19,397 nt of DNA from an uncultured Collinsella sp. (GTDB lineage: Bacteria; Actinomycetota; Coriobacteriia; Coriobacteriales; Coriobacteriaceae), in NCBI GenBank assembly GCA_900541015.1, contig UQIB01000035.1:1-19397 (forward strand), in the 5' to 3' direction. Positions within the stretch are counted from its first letter, which is position 1. Each line of letters starts with the position of its first letter. Positions 1 to 7,499 of this stretch are shown in pieces. The translations under genes and the position numbers were made by a program. The notes beneath the pieces were generated by a model. That model saw only the letters and a list, made by a program, of their open reading frames with translations, searched no databases and was not told the DNA's origin.

Positions 1-60
1 TTCTGGGCGCGCCTCAATCGTAGCCCGAGACGGTCCCGGGCTGACAATTTCGACTGTAAT

Positions 61-133
61 GGACGTTCTTAAACGACTAGTCATTGGGGACGTTCTTGTT
101 TGACTAGTCGTTTAAGAACGTCCCCAATGACTA
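61..133. repeat. Nested inverted repeats with mutually exclusive pairings
   Basis: A 22-bp arm at 61-82 is perfectly complementary to 102-123. A second 20-bp arm at 78-97 is perfectly complementary to 114-133. The two hairpins share the segment 114-123, so only one can form at a time. The core GGGGACGTTCTT and its complement occur three times in alternating orientation. It resembles dispersed REP-like palindromes that often begin with GGGGAC. The sequence lies 160 bases upstream of the hydratase start, and no ORF with a credible start covers it. Confidence 0.8.
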
Positions 134-174
134 CCTTGCACCAAATTTGCCGGCCCTCGCCGGGCTCGTCCTTT

Positions 175-192
175 ACTTTACTGAGATAAAGT
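175..192. promoter_or_regulatory. Possible operator palindrome upstream of the hydratase gene
   Basis: ACTTTA at 175-180 and TAAAGT at 187-192 form a perfect 6-6-6 palindrome about 100 bases before the hydratase start. Its place and symmetry suit a dimeric regulator site, but no regulator family was recognised and no clear -35/-10 pair was found. It could be chance. Confidence 0.25.
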
Positions 193-292
193 GAACGTGT
201 AGATTCGTAACCCACTCGCAACCGTTCTATGGCACGATATTGAACGAATGTATGCTATGCGCCCGAGCCTTTCGGGCAGAGTGGGAGACAGT

Positions 293-2593
293 ATGGTTAA
301 GCTGTACGAGGACGGCATCTACCTGCGCGGCGGCAGCGAGATTGTGCCTGCGGCCGAGGCTGCCGAGCGCGGTATTACGCAGACGCCCGAGGACGCCAAG
401 CGTGGCACCATCGCGTATTCGATCCTCCAGGCACACAATACGTCCGGCAACCCCGAGGCGCTCAAGATTCGCTTCGATGCCATGGCGAGCCACGACATCA
501 CCTTTGTCGGCATCATCCAGACGGCGCGCGCCTCGGGCATGGAGCAGTTCCCGCTGCCCTACGTGCTCACCAACTGCCATAACTCGCTGTGCGCCGTGGG
601 CGGCACCATCAACGAGGACGACCACGTCTTCGGTCTCTCGGCTGCCAAGAAGTACGGCGGCATCTTCGTCCCGCCGCACATCGCCGTCATCCACTCCTTT
701 ATGCGTGAGAACTTCGCCGGTTGCGGCAAGATGATCTTGGGCTCCGACTCGCACACCCGCTACGGCGCCCTGGGCACCATGGCCGTGGGCGAGGGCGGCG
801 GCGAGCTGGCAAAGCAGCTGCTGCGTGACACCTACGATGTTGCCTATCCCGGCGTTGTCGCCATCTACCTCACGGGCGCCCCGCGCCCCGGCGTCGGTCC
901 GCACGATGTGGCGCTCGCCATCATCAAGGCGGTCTTTGCCAAGGGCTACGTCAAGAACAAGGTCATGGAGTTTGTGGGCCCCGGCATCGCGAGCATGACG
1001 ACCGACTACCGTAACGGCGTCGATGTCATGACCACCGAGACCACCTGCCTGTCGAGCATCTGGGCCACCGACGAGGACACGCACACGTTTCTGACCATGC
1101 ACGGCCGCGGCGACGACTACCGCGAGCTCAAGCCTGCCGATGTTGCCTACTACGACGGCTGCGTCGAGGTCGACCTGTCGAGCATCAAGCCCATGATCGC
1201 GCTGCCGTTCCATCCTTCCAACGGCTTTGAGATCGACGAGCTCAACGAGAACCTCGAGGACATCCTGCACGAGGTGGAACTCGAGGCCGCTAAGATCGGT
1301 GAGGGCAAGACGCACTTTAGCCTGCTCGACAAGATCGTCGACGGCAAGCTGCACGTGCAGCAGGGCGTTATCGCCGGCTGCTCGGGCGGCAACTACGACT
1401 CCGTGGTCCAGGCTGCCCGCGTGCTCAAGGGCGCCAACACCGGCTGCGGCGAATTCTCGCTGTCGGTCTACCCCACGAGCCAGCCCGTGGCACTCGAGCT
1501 TACACGCCGCGGCTATATCTACGACCTTATGGAGGCCGGCGCGATTGTGCGCACGGCATTCTGCGGCCCGTGCTTCGGCGCCGGCGACACGCCCGCCAAC
1601 AACGGCCTGTCCATCCGCCACACCACGCGCAACTTCCCCAATCGCGAGGGTTCCAAGCCGGGCAACGGTCAGCTGAGCGCCGTGGCCCTGATGGACGCCC
1701 GCTCCATTGCGGCGACGGCTGCCAACGGCGGCGTCCTGACGCCGGCGACCGACCTGCCCGAGGAGACTTGGGACGAGGCCTGCGAGTACACCTTTGACGA
1801 CGCGCCGTACAAGAAGCGCGTGTACTGGGGCTTTGGCAAGGCTGAGCCGGCCGACGAGCTGGTCGAGGGCCCCAACATCAAGCCGTGGCCCGCGATGGAG
1901 CCTCTCGGCGACGACATCCTGCTCAAGGTGTGCTCCAAGATCATGGACCCGGTCACCACGACCGACGAGCTCATTCCCTCGGGCGAGACGAGCTCCTTCC
2001 GCTCCAACCCGCTGGGTCTGGCAGAGTTTACGCTGAGCCGCCGCGACCCGGCCTACGTGGGCCGTTCCAAGGAGGTCGACGCGGTGGAAAAGCGTCGCGT
2101 TGCCGGCGAGGCAGCAGGCGACCTGGCGGCACTCGATGCCGAGCTTGCGGGCGTGTTTGAGGCGCTGGTCGGCGCGGGTGTCGCGGCCGATGCCAAGGCG
2201 ACCGAGTACGGTTCCATGCTTTACGCCAAGAAGCCCGGTGACGGTTCTGCCCGCGAGCAGGCCGCGAGCTGCCAGCGCGTAATTGGCGGCCTGGCCAACA
2301 TCGTCCACGAGTACGCCACCAAGCGCTATCGCTCTAACGTGATGAACTGGGGCATGGTGCCCTTCCAGATGGAGGCCGAGCCCAACTTTGAGGTGGGCGA
2401 CTACGTCTTTGTGCCGGGTATCCGTGCTGCGCTCGATGGCGACCTGAAGGGCATCGCCGCCTACGTGGTGCGCGCCGACGGCACGGTCGAGCAGATTGAG
2501 CTCTACATTGCCGATATGACGGCAGAGGAGCGTGCCATCGTCAAGGCCGGCTGCCTGATCAACTACAACAAGTTCAAGGCCGCTGCCGAGTAA
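293..2593 (+). CDS. Aconitase-superfamily hydratase (YbhJ-like)
   Basis: This is a 766-aa protein with the sequence plan of aconitase. It has GSDSHT near residues 150-155, a first cluster cysteine in AGCSGGNYD (C363), the pair FCGPCFGAG (C424, C427), and a TTRNFPNREG segment matching the substrate-binding part of aconitases. The three cysteines would ligate a [4Fe-4S] cluster that dehydrates or rehydrates a hydroxy acid. The C-terminal third, after a linker near 490-620, is the swivel-domain region. Overall it resembles the E. coli YbhJ-type putative hydratase, whose substrate is not settled, more than housekeeping AcnA or AcnB, so citrate/isocitrate activity is only a guess. The start at 293 is chosen because GGGAG lies five bases upstream. 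The in-frame ATG at 248 has no ribosome binding site. No other TCA-cycle gene is adjacent and the gene appears monocistronic. Confidence 0.9.
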   Translation: MVKLYEDGIYLRGGSEIVPAAEAAERGITQTPEDAKRGTIAYSILQAHNTSGNPEALKIRFDAMASHDITFVGIIQTARASGMEQFPLPYVLTNCHNSLCAVGGTINEDDHVFGLSAAKKYGGIFVPPHIAVIHSFMRENFAGCGKMILGSDSHTRYGALGTMAVGEGGGELAKQLLRDTYDVAYPGVVAIYLTGAPRPGVGPHDVALAIIKAVFAKGYVKNKVMEFVGPGIASMTTDYRNGVDVMTTETTCLSSIWATDEDTHTFLTMHGRGDDYRELKPADVAYYDGCVEVDLSSIKPMIALPFHPSNGFEIDELNENLEDILHEVELEAAKIGEGKTHFSLLDKIVDGKLHVQQGVIAGCSGGNYDSVVQAARVLKGANTGCGEFSLSVYPTSQPVALELTRRGYIYDLMEAGAIVRTAFCGPCFGAGDTPANNGLSIRHTTRNFPNREGSKPGNGQLSAVALMDARSIAATAANGGVLTPATDLPEETWDEACEYTFDDAPYKKRVYWGFGKAEPADELVEGPNIKPWPAMEPLGDDILLKVCSKIMDPVTTTDELIPSGETSSFRSNPLGLAEFTLSRRDPAYVGRSKEVDAVEKRRVAGEAAGDLAALDAELAGVFEALVGAGVAADAKATEYGSMLYAKKPGDGSAREQAASCQRVIGGLANIVHEYATKRYRSNVMNWGMVPFQMEAEPNFEVGDYVFVPGIRAALDGDLKGIAAYVVRADGTVEQIELYIADMTAEERAIVKAGCLINYNKFKAAAE

Positions 2594-2608
2594 CGCACTT
2601 TATTGTCC

Positions 2609-2682
2609 GCCCGGGGCTTACCCTTTCCCGCCCGCTCACGCGCTTCGCGAGGGTCGCGTTCGGGAAAGGGTAAGTCCCGGGC
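2609..2682. repeat. Long palindrome with 22-bp arms
   Basis: The arm 2609-2630 pairs with 2661-2682 over 22 positions with one G-T wobble. The 30-base loop is itself rich in CGCG motifs. It starts 15 bases after the hydratase stop but has no T-run after it, so a plain terminator is unlikely. It looks like a dispersed palindromic element. Short ORFs crossing it read through the palindrome and are not credible genes. Confidence 0.75.
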
Positions 2683-2739
2683 TACATTTCTGCGTTCTCG
2701 TTGGGTCTTGAGGGACACTAATAAATGGGCTTGCTTGAT

Positions 2740-2770
2740 GCCGCCTCTGTTATCGGGGTGGCTTCTTTTT
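2740..2770 (+). terminator. Possible Rho-independent terminator downstream of the hydratase
   Basis: GCCGCCTC at 2740-2747 pairs with GGGGTGGC at 2755-2762 (eight pairs, two of them G-T) around a seven-base loop. It is followed by TTCTTTTT at 2763-2770. It lies about 150 bases after the hydratase stop, beyond the long palindrome. The stem is modest, so confidence is moderate. Confidence 0.5.
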
Positions 2771-2775
2771 GTCGA

Positions 2776-2814
2776 GAACCACCACAAAGGGGACAGGCGC
2801 CTTTGTGGTGGTTC
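2776..2814. repeat. REP-like palindrome, copy 1 (reverse orientation)
   Basis: GAACCACCACAAAGG at 2776-2790 is perfectly complementary to 2800-2814. The asymmetric centre reads GGGACAGGCGCC. Copies 2-4 carry the opposite strand of this centre, so this copy is inverted relative to them. GTCGA precedes it, as in copies 2 and 3. Confidence 0.8.
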
Positions 2815-2822
2815 ACGGTTTG

Positions 2823-2877
2823 TCTCGTTCTGTAACAGGTAGACCCTTATTTGCCGAGCGGTTGTTACAGATCTAGA
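2823..2877. repeat. 55-bp hairpin repeat, unit A
   Basis: It starts TCTCGTTCTGTAACA and ends TGTTACAGATCTAGA, forming an imperfect hairpin with GTAACA/TGTTAC at the core. Unit B at 2903-2957 has the same length and aligns without gaps. Confidence 0.7.
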
Positions 2878-2902
2878 TAAACGGGCACCGCTGAACAATT
2901 CA

Positions 2903-2957
2903 TCTCGATCCGTAACATCTGGACCCAAAAACGGCCGCTAGATGTTACAGATCGAGA
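2903..2957. repeat. 55-bp hairpin repeat, unit B
   Basis: This is the second unit, starting 80 bases after unit A. It begins TCTCGATCCGTAACATC and ends GATGTTACAGATCGAGA, so its arms are almost perfectly complementary over about 17 bases. It shares GTAACA, GACCC and TGTTACAGATC with unit A at the same offsets. Confidence 0.75.
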
Positions 2958-2977
2958 CAGTCGAGTGCCAGAGTCGA

Positions 2978-3013
2978 AAACCACTACAAAGGGGCCTGTC
3001 CCTTTCGTGGTGG
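2978..3013. repeat. REP-like palindrome, copy 2 (degenerate)
   Basis: AACCACTACAAAGG on the left and CCTTTCGTGGTGGT on the right form an imperfect version of the palindrome seen in the other copies, with an inserted C in the right arm and a T in the left arm. The centre is GGGCCTGTCCC. It is preceded by GTCGAA like copy 3. It lies 54 bases beyond the stop of the minus-strand gene. Confidence 0.7.
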
Positions 3014-3066
3014 TGGGGCGAGCTCGATGCTGCCGTGCTCGTTGAACGACATTCTAATGAGCGTCT

Positions 3067-3735
3067 CTACAGAATTTCATCTGGGCTGGCGGGTTTGGTT
3101 GTTTTGGGGATGCCGAGTTTGGATGACGCGAAATCGTCAACATTGTCCTTAATTCCGTCTTTGGTGTAGACGGTGACCGTATAGGTGCTGTGTCCGAATT
3201 CGCCCTTGTCGCGTGTCGCCCAGGCCTGCCAGTAGGCGGCCCTGTTTCGCCCTTTGATTTTTCCGACACGGCGGAGTTCTGTTCGCTTTAATTTCTGGTT
3301 GCTATAGATGGTTCGACCGGCCTCCTCGGTGAGCCCGCACTGTCCAAGCATCTTGTCGAGGACTTGGTTCATGTGGCGCTCATCGGTGTTTGGTGCGTAG
3401 TCGTAGGCAAGGCCGATGGAGTCGAGTGGCTGGTCGTCGATTAGATAGTTTAGCGCCTGAGGTTCAAGGCAGAAATAGGGGGAGCATCCGTCGATCTGAC
3501 CGAGCAACGGTAACTTGGACTGCCAACTTCCGGTGGGAATTGCATATTCGTAGAACACGCCACGGCAGACAAAGGAGAGCGAGGTGGCACGCGAGCCGGC
3601 GTCGATCATCCCGCAAAGATCGAAGGGCGAGGCGATACCAAAAGAAAAGGGCGTGATGACGATAAGGAAGAGCATCACGATGGGTATGGCGAGAATGGCG
3701 ATGACGTTGCGACCGGTGGAATGAGGCGGCTTCAT
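3067..3735 (-). CDS. Membrane-anchored orphan protein, unknown function
   Basis: The 222-aa product has a short basic N-terminus, one strong hydrophobic segment at about residues 10-33 and then a polar domain. This suggests a signal anchor with the remainder outside the membrane. Five cysteines lie in the outer part (C41, C57, C84, C89, C133) and could form disulfides. The C-terminal region alternates basic and polar residues with a TYTVTVYTKDG strand-like segment. I do not recognise a family. The start at 3735 is chosen because GAGGAG lies five bases upstream. A TTG six codons earlier is less likely. The gene diverges from the next orphan gene, with a REP-like palindrome between them, and both are visibly less GC-rich than the flanking hydratase and clpB genes, which hints at later acquisition. 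Confidence 0.75.
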   Translation of the reverse strand: MKPPHSTGRNVIAILAIPIVMLFLIVITPFSFGIASPFDLCGMIDAGSRATSLSFVCRGVFYEYAIPTGSWQSKLPLLGQIDGCSPYFCLEPQALNYLIDDQPLDSIGLAYDYAPNTDERHMNQVLDKMLGQCGLTEEAGRTIYSNQKLKRTELRRVGKIKGRNRAAYWQAWATRDKGEFGHSTYTVTVYTKDGIKDNVDDFASSKLGIPKTTKPASPDEIL

Positions 3736-3845
3736 ATGCGCTCCTCGAGACAAAGATCTGTTGAGGATAGGCAGAAATGGATATGTTCAGAGAACAATTC
3801 AAGTTTAATCTCATGGCGCGAGATGGTCGACCGTTAGCGTCGAAA

Positions 3846-3880
3846 ACCACCACAAAGGTGCCTGTCCCCTTTGTGGTGGT
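3846..3880. repeat. REP-like palindrome, copy 3
   Basis: ACCACCACAAAGG at 3846-3858 is perfectly complementary to CCTTTGTGGTGGT at 3868-3880, with centre TGCCTGTCC. It is preceded by GTCGAA. It sits in the shared upstream region of the two divergent orphan genes. Confidence 0.85.
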
Positions 3881-3969
3881 GAGGAGCGCGCGGCTTCTTT
3901 TGGTAATAGTGTTAGCTGGCGGTATCATTAGTGCAGGTGGCGAAGGTTTGCATTGTGGGGTGTTTTGCC

Positions 3970-4641
3970 GTGAGCCGTTCTGCCCGTATTGGATTGATTG
4001 TCTTGGCGCTTGCGATCGCTGTGGTTGGCGCGGGCGCTGTCGGTATGGCATTTCTACCTGCTGCGGTGACGGAGCCGGTGGTCAAGCCTGTGACTCAATC
4101 TGTCGAACTTCTGACCAGCGACGACAAGCCCGAGACCATTACCGTTGATTTTGATGAGCAGCCGGCTGTGCTGGGTATTAGCAATTATCCGCGTATTCAG
4201 CTTGGGGACATGCGCTATACCACGGATACAAGCCTGATCGATAGGGCGTCCGAGCTACTCAAGGGCAAAACATTTAAGCGTTGGTACGGATATGCGTCCT
4301 ATCGGGCAAAAGCGAACGACATGGTTGGCGGATGCCACTCTTCCATCGAGCTGGACACTGCAAACGGCGCAAAGTTATGTGATGTCTCGTACGATCCGGG
4401 CTACGAGGGCAATGAGGGTCCGGGCATCTACATCATGGACGGCGATGTCGCCTATGTCATGGAGGGCGACCAGACCGAGCTCAACGATTTTATGGGTCAG
4501 TGTATCCAAGATGCCTATAAACAGACCTGCTTGCCTGACCCGCAGACTGCACGCGATAGTGGGTCTGCCCGTACATGGCTGTTCGAGGATGAGATGCTCT
4601 GGACCGTCGAATCGGGAAGTATGGGTTCGGCGAAGGAGTAG
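3970..4641 (+). CDS. Membrane-anchored orphan protein, unknown function
   Basis: Read from the GTG at 3970 the protein has 223 aa. It has a short basic start (MSRSARIG), a hydrophobic segment at about residues 7-30, then a Pro/Val-rich spacer and an exported-looking acidic domain. Four cysteines (C122, C137, C178, C187) could pair in disulfides. No family was recognised and no convincing similarity to the divergent neighbour is visible beyond the shared topology. The start is uncertain. GTG 3970 has GGGG nine bases upstream and places the anchor at the very N-terminus, while GTG 3955 has GAAGG eight bases upstream and would add five residues. Base composition is lower in GC than the adjacent clpB. 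REP-like palindromes lie on both sides (copies 3 and 4). Confidence 0.7.
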   Translation: MSRSARIGLIVLALAIAVVGAGAVGMAFLPAAVTEPVVKPVTQSVELLTSDDKPETITVDFDEQPAVLGISNYPRIQLGDMRYTTDTSLIDRASELLKGKTFKRWYGYASYRAKANDMVGGCHSSIELDTANGAKLCDVSYDPGYEGNEGPGIYIMDGDVAYVMEGDQTELNDFMGQCIQDAYKQTCLPDPQTARDSGSARTWLFEDEMLWTVESGSMGSAKE

Positions 4642-4649
4642 AGACCGCG

Positions 4650-4684
4650 ACCACCACAAAGGTGTCTGTCCCCTTTGTGGTGGT
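4650..4684. repeat. REP-like palindrome, copy 4
   Basis: ACCACCACAAAGG at 4650-4662 is perfectly complementary to 4672-4684, with centre TGTCTGTCC. It begins nine bases after the stop of the preceding orphan gene. It lacks a T-run, but as a strong hairpin it could still protect or end that transcript. Confidence 0.85.
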
Positions 4685-4785
4685 TTGCATGTCGTGGGAA
4701 CACTCAGAAAATCTTATATATAGAGACTTAGATTTATGTATAAGATCGCACAAAGCTGGCAACAATACTTCTCGAACAACGTGAA

Positions 4786-4803
4786 GCCGCCCCGTAGGGC
4801 GGC
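4786..4803 (+). promoter_or_regulatory. Hairpin in the clpB leader just before the ribosome binding site
   Basis: GCCGCCC at 4786-4792 and GGGCGGC at 4797-4803 form a perfect 7-bp GC stem with a CGTA loop. It ends eight bases before AGAGAGGTGA, the clpB ribosome binding site. No HAIR (HspR) or CIRCE (HrcA) sequence was found upstream of clpB, so an RNA-level effect on translation is possible but is only an inference. Confidence 0.4.
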
Positions 4804-4824
4804 CGCCCCAAGAGAGGTGATTCC

Positions 4825-7452
4825 ATGAGAATCGATAAGCTAGCAATGACGTCGCGCGAGGCGTTGCAGACCGCCATGAGCACGGCTGCCGACGCGCAGG
4901 CTGGCGCGGTGGAGCCGATTCATCTGCTGTCTGCCCTGCTCGGTGCCGGCGAGCGCAATATCTCCGTGATCATCGAGCGCATCGGTGCCGACCCGGCTCA
5001 GCTTGCACGCTCCACACAGGATGCCATCGACCACGCGCCCAAGGTTTCGGGCGAGGGCCAGCAGATGGGCCTGTCCAACGAGCTCGTCCGCGTCATCGAA
5101 AAGGCCGAGAAGAAGGCCACCAAGATGGGCGACAGCTTTGTGGTGACCGAGCATCTGCTGATGGCGCTTGCCGAGGACAAGGGCGAGGCCGGCCGCGTGC
5201 TGCGCGACGCCGGCGTCACCAAGGAGCGCATCGAGCAGGTCTACGAGGAGCTGCGCGGCGATGACCGCGTGACGTCTGCCGAGGACAAGACGCAGTTTGA
5301 GGCGCTGGAGCAGTACGGTCGCAACATCTGCGATCTGGCCCGCGCCGGCAAGCTCGACCCGGTCATCGGCCGTACCGACGAAATTCGTCGTACCATTCAG
5401 GTCCTGTCCCGTCGCACCAAGAACAACCCCGTGCTCATTGGCGAGCCAGGTGTCGGCAAGACGGCCATCGTCGAGGGCATCGCCCAGCGTATCGTGGCCG
5501 GCGACGTGCCGAGCACCCTGCGCGACCGCGACCTCATCGAGCTCGACATGAGCGCTCTGGTCGCCGGTGCCAAGTACCGCGGCGAGTTCGAGGACCGCTT
5601 AAAGGCCGTGCTCAAGGAAGTGCAAAAATCGGAAGGCAAGGTCATCCTGTTCATCGATGAGCTCCACACCATCGTGGGCGCGGGTGCCACCGAGGGCTCC
5701 ATGGACGCCGGCAACATCCTCAAGCCGGCGCTCGCCCGTGGCGACTTGCACGCAATCGGCGCGACTACGCTCGATGAGTACCGCAAGTACATCGAGAAGG
5801 ATGCGGCGCTCGCGCGTCGTTTCCAGACCGTGATGGTGAGCGAGCCCACCGTCGAGGACACCATCTCGATCCTGCGTGGCCTTAAGGAGAAGTACGAGAT
5901 CTTCCACGGCGTGCATATCACCGATAGCGCGCTCGTGGCCGCCGCCGACCTCTCCGATCGCTACATCGCTGACCGCTTCCTGCCCGACAAGGCCATCGAC
6001 CTGGTCGATGAGGCCGCAAGCCGCCTGCGCATGGAGCTCGACAGCATGCCGGTCGAGATCGACGCCACCACGCGTCAGCTCACCCAGCTGCAGATCGAGG
6101 AGCAGGCGCTCATGAAGGAGACCGACGACGCCTCCAAGGAGCGTCTGGAGGCCCTGCGCCAAGAGATTGCCGAGGTCCAGGAAAAGCTCAACGTGCAAAA
6201 GGCCGGCTGGCTCAACCAAAAGAACGCTATCGACCACGTGCAGGAGCTCAAGGGACAGCTTGACGAGGCCAAGAGCGAAGAGGAGCGCGCGACGCGCAAC
6301 GGTGATCTGGGCCGTGCGTCCGAGCTGCGCTACTCCGTGATCCCGGGCCTGCAGCAGCAGATTCAGGATTCCGAGGCCGCGCTCGAGGCACAAAAGCAGG
6401 CCGACGGCGAGGGCCTCAACGAACAGGTGACCTCCGATGAGATCGCCGAGGTCGTGAGTGCCTGGACCGGCGTGCCCGTGTCCAAGATGATGCAGGGCGA
6501 GCTCGACAAGCTCAAGGGCCTGGAGGGCGAGCTGCATAAGCGCGTCATCGGCCAGGACGAGGCGGTCTCCGCCGTTGCCGCGGCCGTGCGTCGCAGCCGT
6601 GCGGGCCTCTCCGATCCGGACAAGCCCATCGGCAGCTTCTTCTTCCTGGGCCCCACCGGCGTGGGCAAGACCGAGCTCGCCAAGGCGCTTGCCGAGTGCC
6701 TGTTCGATGACGAGCGCGCACTTGTGCGTATCGACATGTCCGAGTACATGGAGAAGTTCAGCGTCCAACGTCTGATCGGTGCGCCCCCGGGATACGTGGG
6801 CTACGACGAGGGCGGCCAGCTCACCGAGGCCGTGCGCCGTCGTCCGTACTCCGTGATCTTGCTCGACGAGATGGAGAAGGCCCATCCGGATGTCTTTAAC
6901 GTGCTGCTGCAGGTGCTCGACGACGGCCGTCTGACCGATGGCCAGGGTCGTCAGGTGTCCTTCAAGAACACGATCATCATCATGACGAGCAACGTGGGCT
7001 CCAAGGCCATCGCCGAGCTTTCGGGCAAGGACGAGGAGGAGATGCGCCACCAGGTCGACGCGGCCATGGCTCAGACCTTCCGCCCCGAGTTTCTCAACCG
7101 TATCGACGACATCGTGGTGTTCCATCCGCTCGGAATGGCGCAGATCGAAAAGATCGTCGATATCCAGCTCGCCGACGTCCGCGCACGTCTTGCCAAGGAG
7201 CGCATGACGCTTGCCATCACCCCGGCGGCCAAGCAGATGCTCGCCGTGGGCGGCCTGGACCCGGTCTTTGGTGCCCGCCCGCTCAAGCGTCTGGTGCAGC
7301 GCGAGGTCGTTGATGCCATCGCGGCCGCTATTATCGACGGCACGGTGCGTGAGGGCGATCAGGTGACGGTCGATGTCGACAAGGACGGCGGCTTTACCGT
7401 CGTGCGCGACAACACGCCGGCGGCCACCTACGAGGTCCCCGACGCCGAGTAG
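4825..7452 (+). CDS. clpB: ATP-dependent chaperone ClpB
   Basis: The 875-aa protein is a class I Hsp100 disaggregase that, with DnaK, pulls polypeptides out of aggregates in the cytoplasm. An N-terminal Clp_N double repeat spans roughly residues 1-145. The first AAA+ module has Walker A GEPGVGKT (206-213) and Walker B ILFIDE (274-279). A coiled-coil middle domain follows at about 405-530, which separates ClpB from ClpA and ClpC. The second module has GPTGVGKT (609-616) and VILLDE (677-682), followed by the C-terminal D2-small domain. Length matches the family (about 860 aa) and no key residue is missing. The start at 4825 has AGGTGA upstream. The gene stands alone between REP copy 4 and a strong terminator. 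No dnaK, grpE, hspR or hrcA is in the window, and no recognised heat-shock operator was seen. Confidence 0.98.
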   Translation: MRIDKLAMTSREALQTAMSTAADAQAGAVEPIHLLSALLGAGERNISVIIERIGADPAQLARSTQDAIDHAPKVSGEGQQMGLSNELVRVIEKAEKKATKMGDSFVVTEHLLMALAEDKGEAGRVLRDAGVTKERIEQVYEELRGDDRVTSAEDKTQFEALEQYGRNICDLARAGKLDPVIGRTDEIRRTIQVLSRRTKNNPVLIGEPGVGKTAIVEGIAQRIVAGDVPSTLRDRDLIELDMSALVAGAKYRGEFEDRLKAVLKEVQKSEGKVILFIDELHTIVGAGATEGSMDAGNILKPALARGDLHAIGATTLDEYRKYIEKDAALARRFQTVMVSEPTVEDTISILRGLKEKYEIFHGVHITDSALVAAADLSDRYIADRFLPDKAIDLVDEAASRLRMELDSMPVEIDATTRQLTQLQIEEQALMKETDDASKERLEALRQEIAEVQEKLNVQKAGWLNQKNAIDHVQELKGQLDEAKSEEERATRNGDLGRASELRYSVIPGLQQQIQDSEAALEAQKQADGEGLNEQVTSDEIAEVVSAWTGVPVSKMMQGELDKLKGLEGELHKRVIGQDEAVSAVAAAVRRSRAGLSDPDKPIGSFFFLGPTGVGKTELAKALAECLFDDERALVRIDMSEYMEKFSVQRLIGAPPGYVGYDEGGQLTEAVRRRPYSVILLDEMEKAHPDVFNVLLQVLDDGRLTDGQGRQVSFKNTIIIMTSNVGSKAIAELSGKDEEEMRHQVDAAMAQTFRPEFLNRIDDIVVFHPLGMAQIEKIVDIQLADVRARLAKERMTLAITPAAKQMLAVGGLDPVFGARPLKRLVQREVVDAIAAAIIDGTVREGDQVTVDVDKDGGFTVVRDNTPAATYEVPDAE

Positions 7453-7499
7453 ATTTTTGGGACATGCCTTAAAATCTACCAGCCGTCTCTAAACGCCAA

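Larger units (their letters stand above)
2594..3066. other. Non-coding gap filled with palindromes
   Basis: This 473-base stretch holds no credible gene. It carries the 22-bp-arm palindrome, a possible terminator, REP-like copies 1 and 2, and the two tandem 55-bp hairpin repeats, each listed separately. Short ORFs here on both strands run through the palindromes and lack convincing ribosome binding sites. Confidence 0.75.

Noticed and set aside
227..2308. 693-aa open frame antisense to the hydratase
   Set aside because: It lies fully opposite a clear aconitase-family gene, has Arg/Ala/Val/Gly-rich low-information sequence and no family motif. Long antisense frames arise from GC-rich codon use.
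2603..2842. 79-aa plus-strand and 121-aa minus-strand ORFs after the hydratase
   Set aside because: Both translate the 22-bp-arm palindrome and REP copy 1, with no family signal.
2776..4684. Composite transposon made of REP copies and the orphan genes
   Set aside because: No transposase, no target-site duplication visible, and the copies are short palindromes in mixed orientation, so only an association is claimed.
5599..7125. 508-aa open frame antisense to clpB
   Set aside because: Opposite an unambiguous ClpB gene; composition is typical of a shadow frame.
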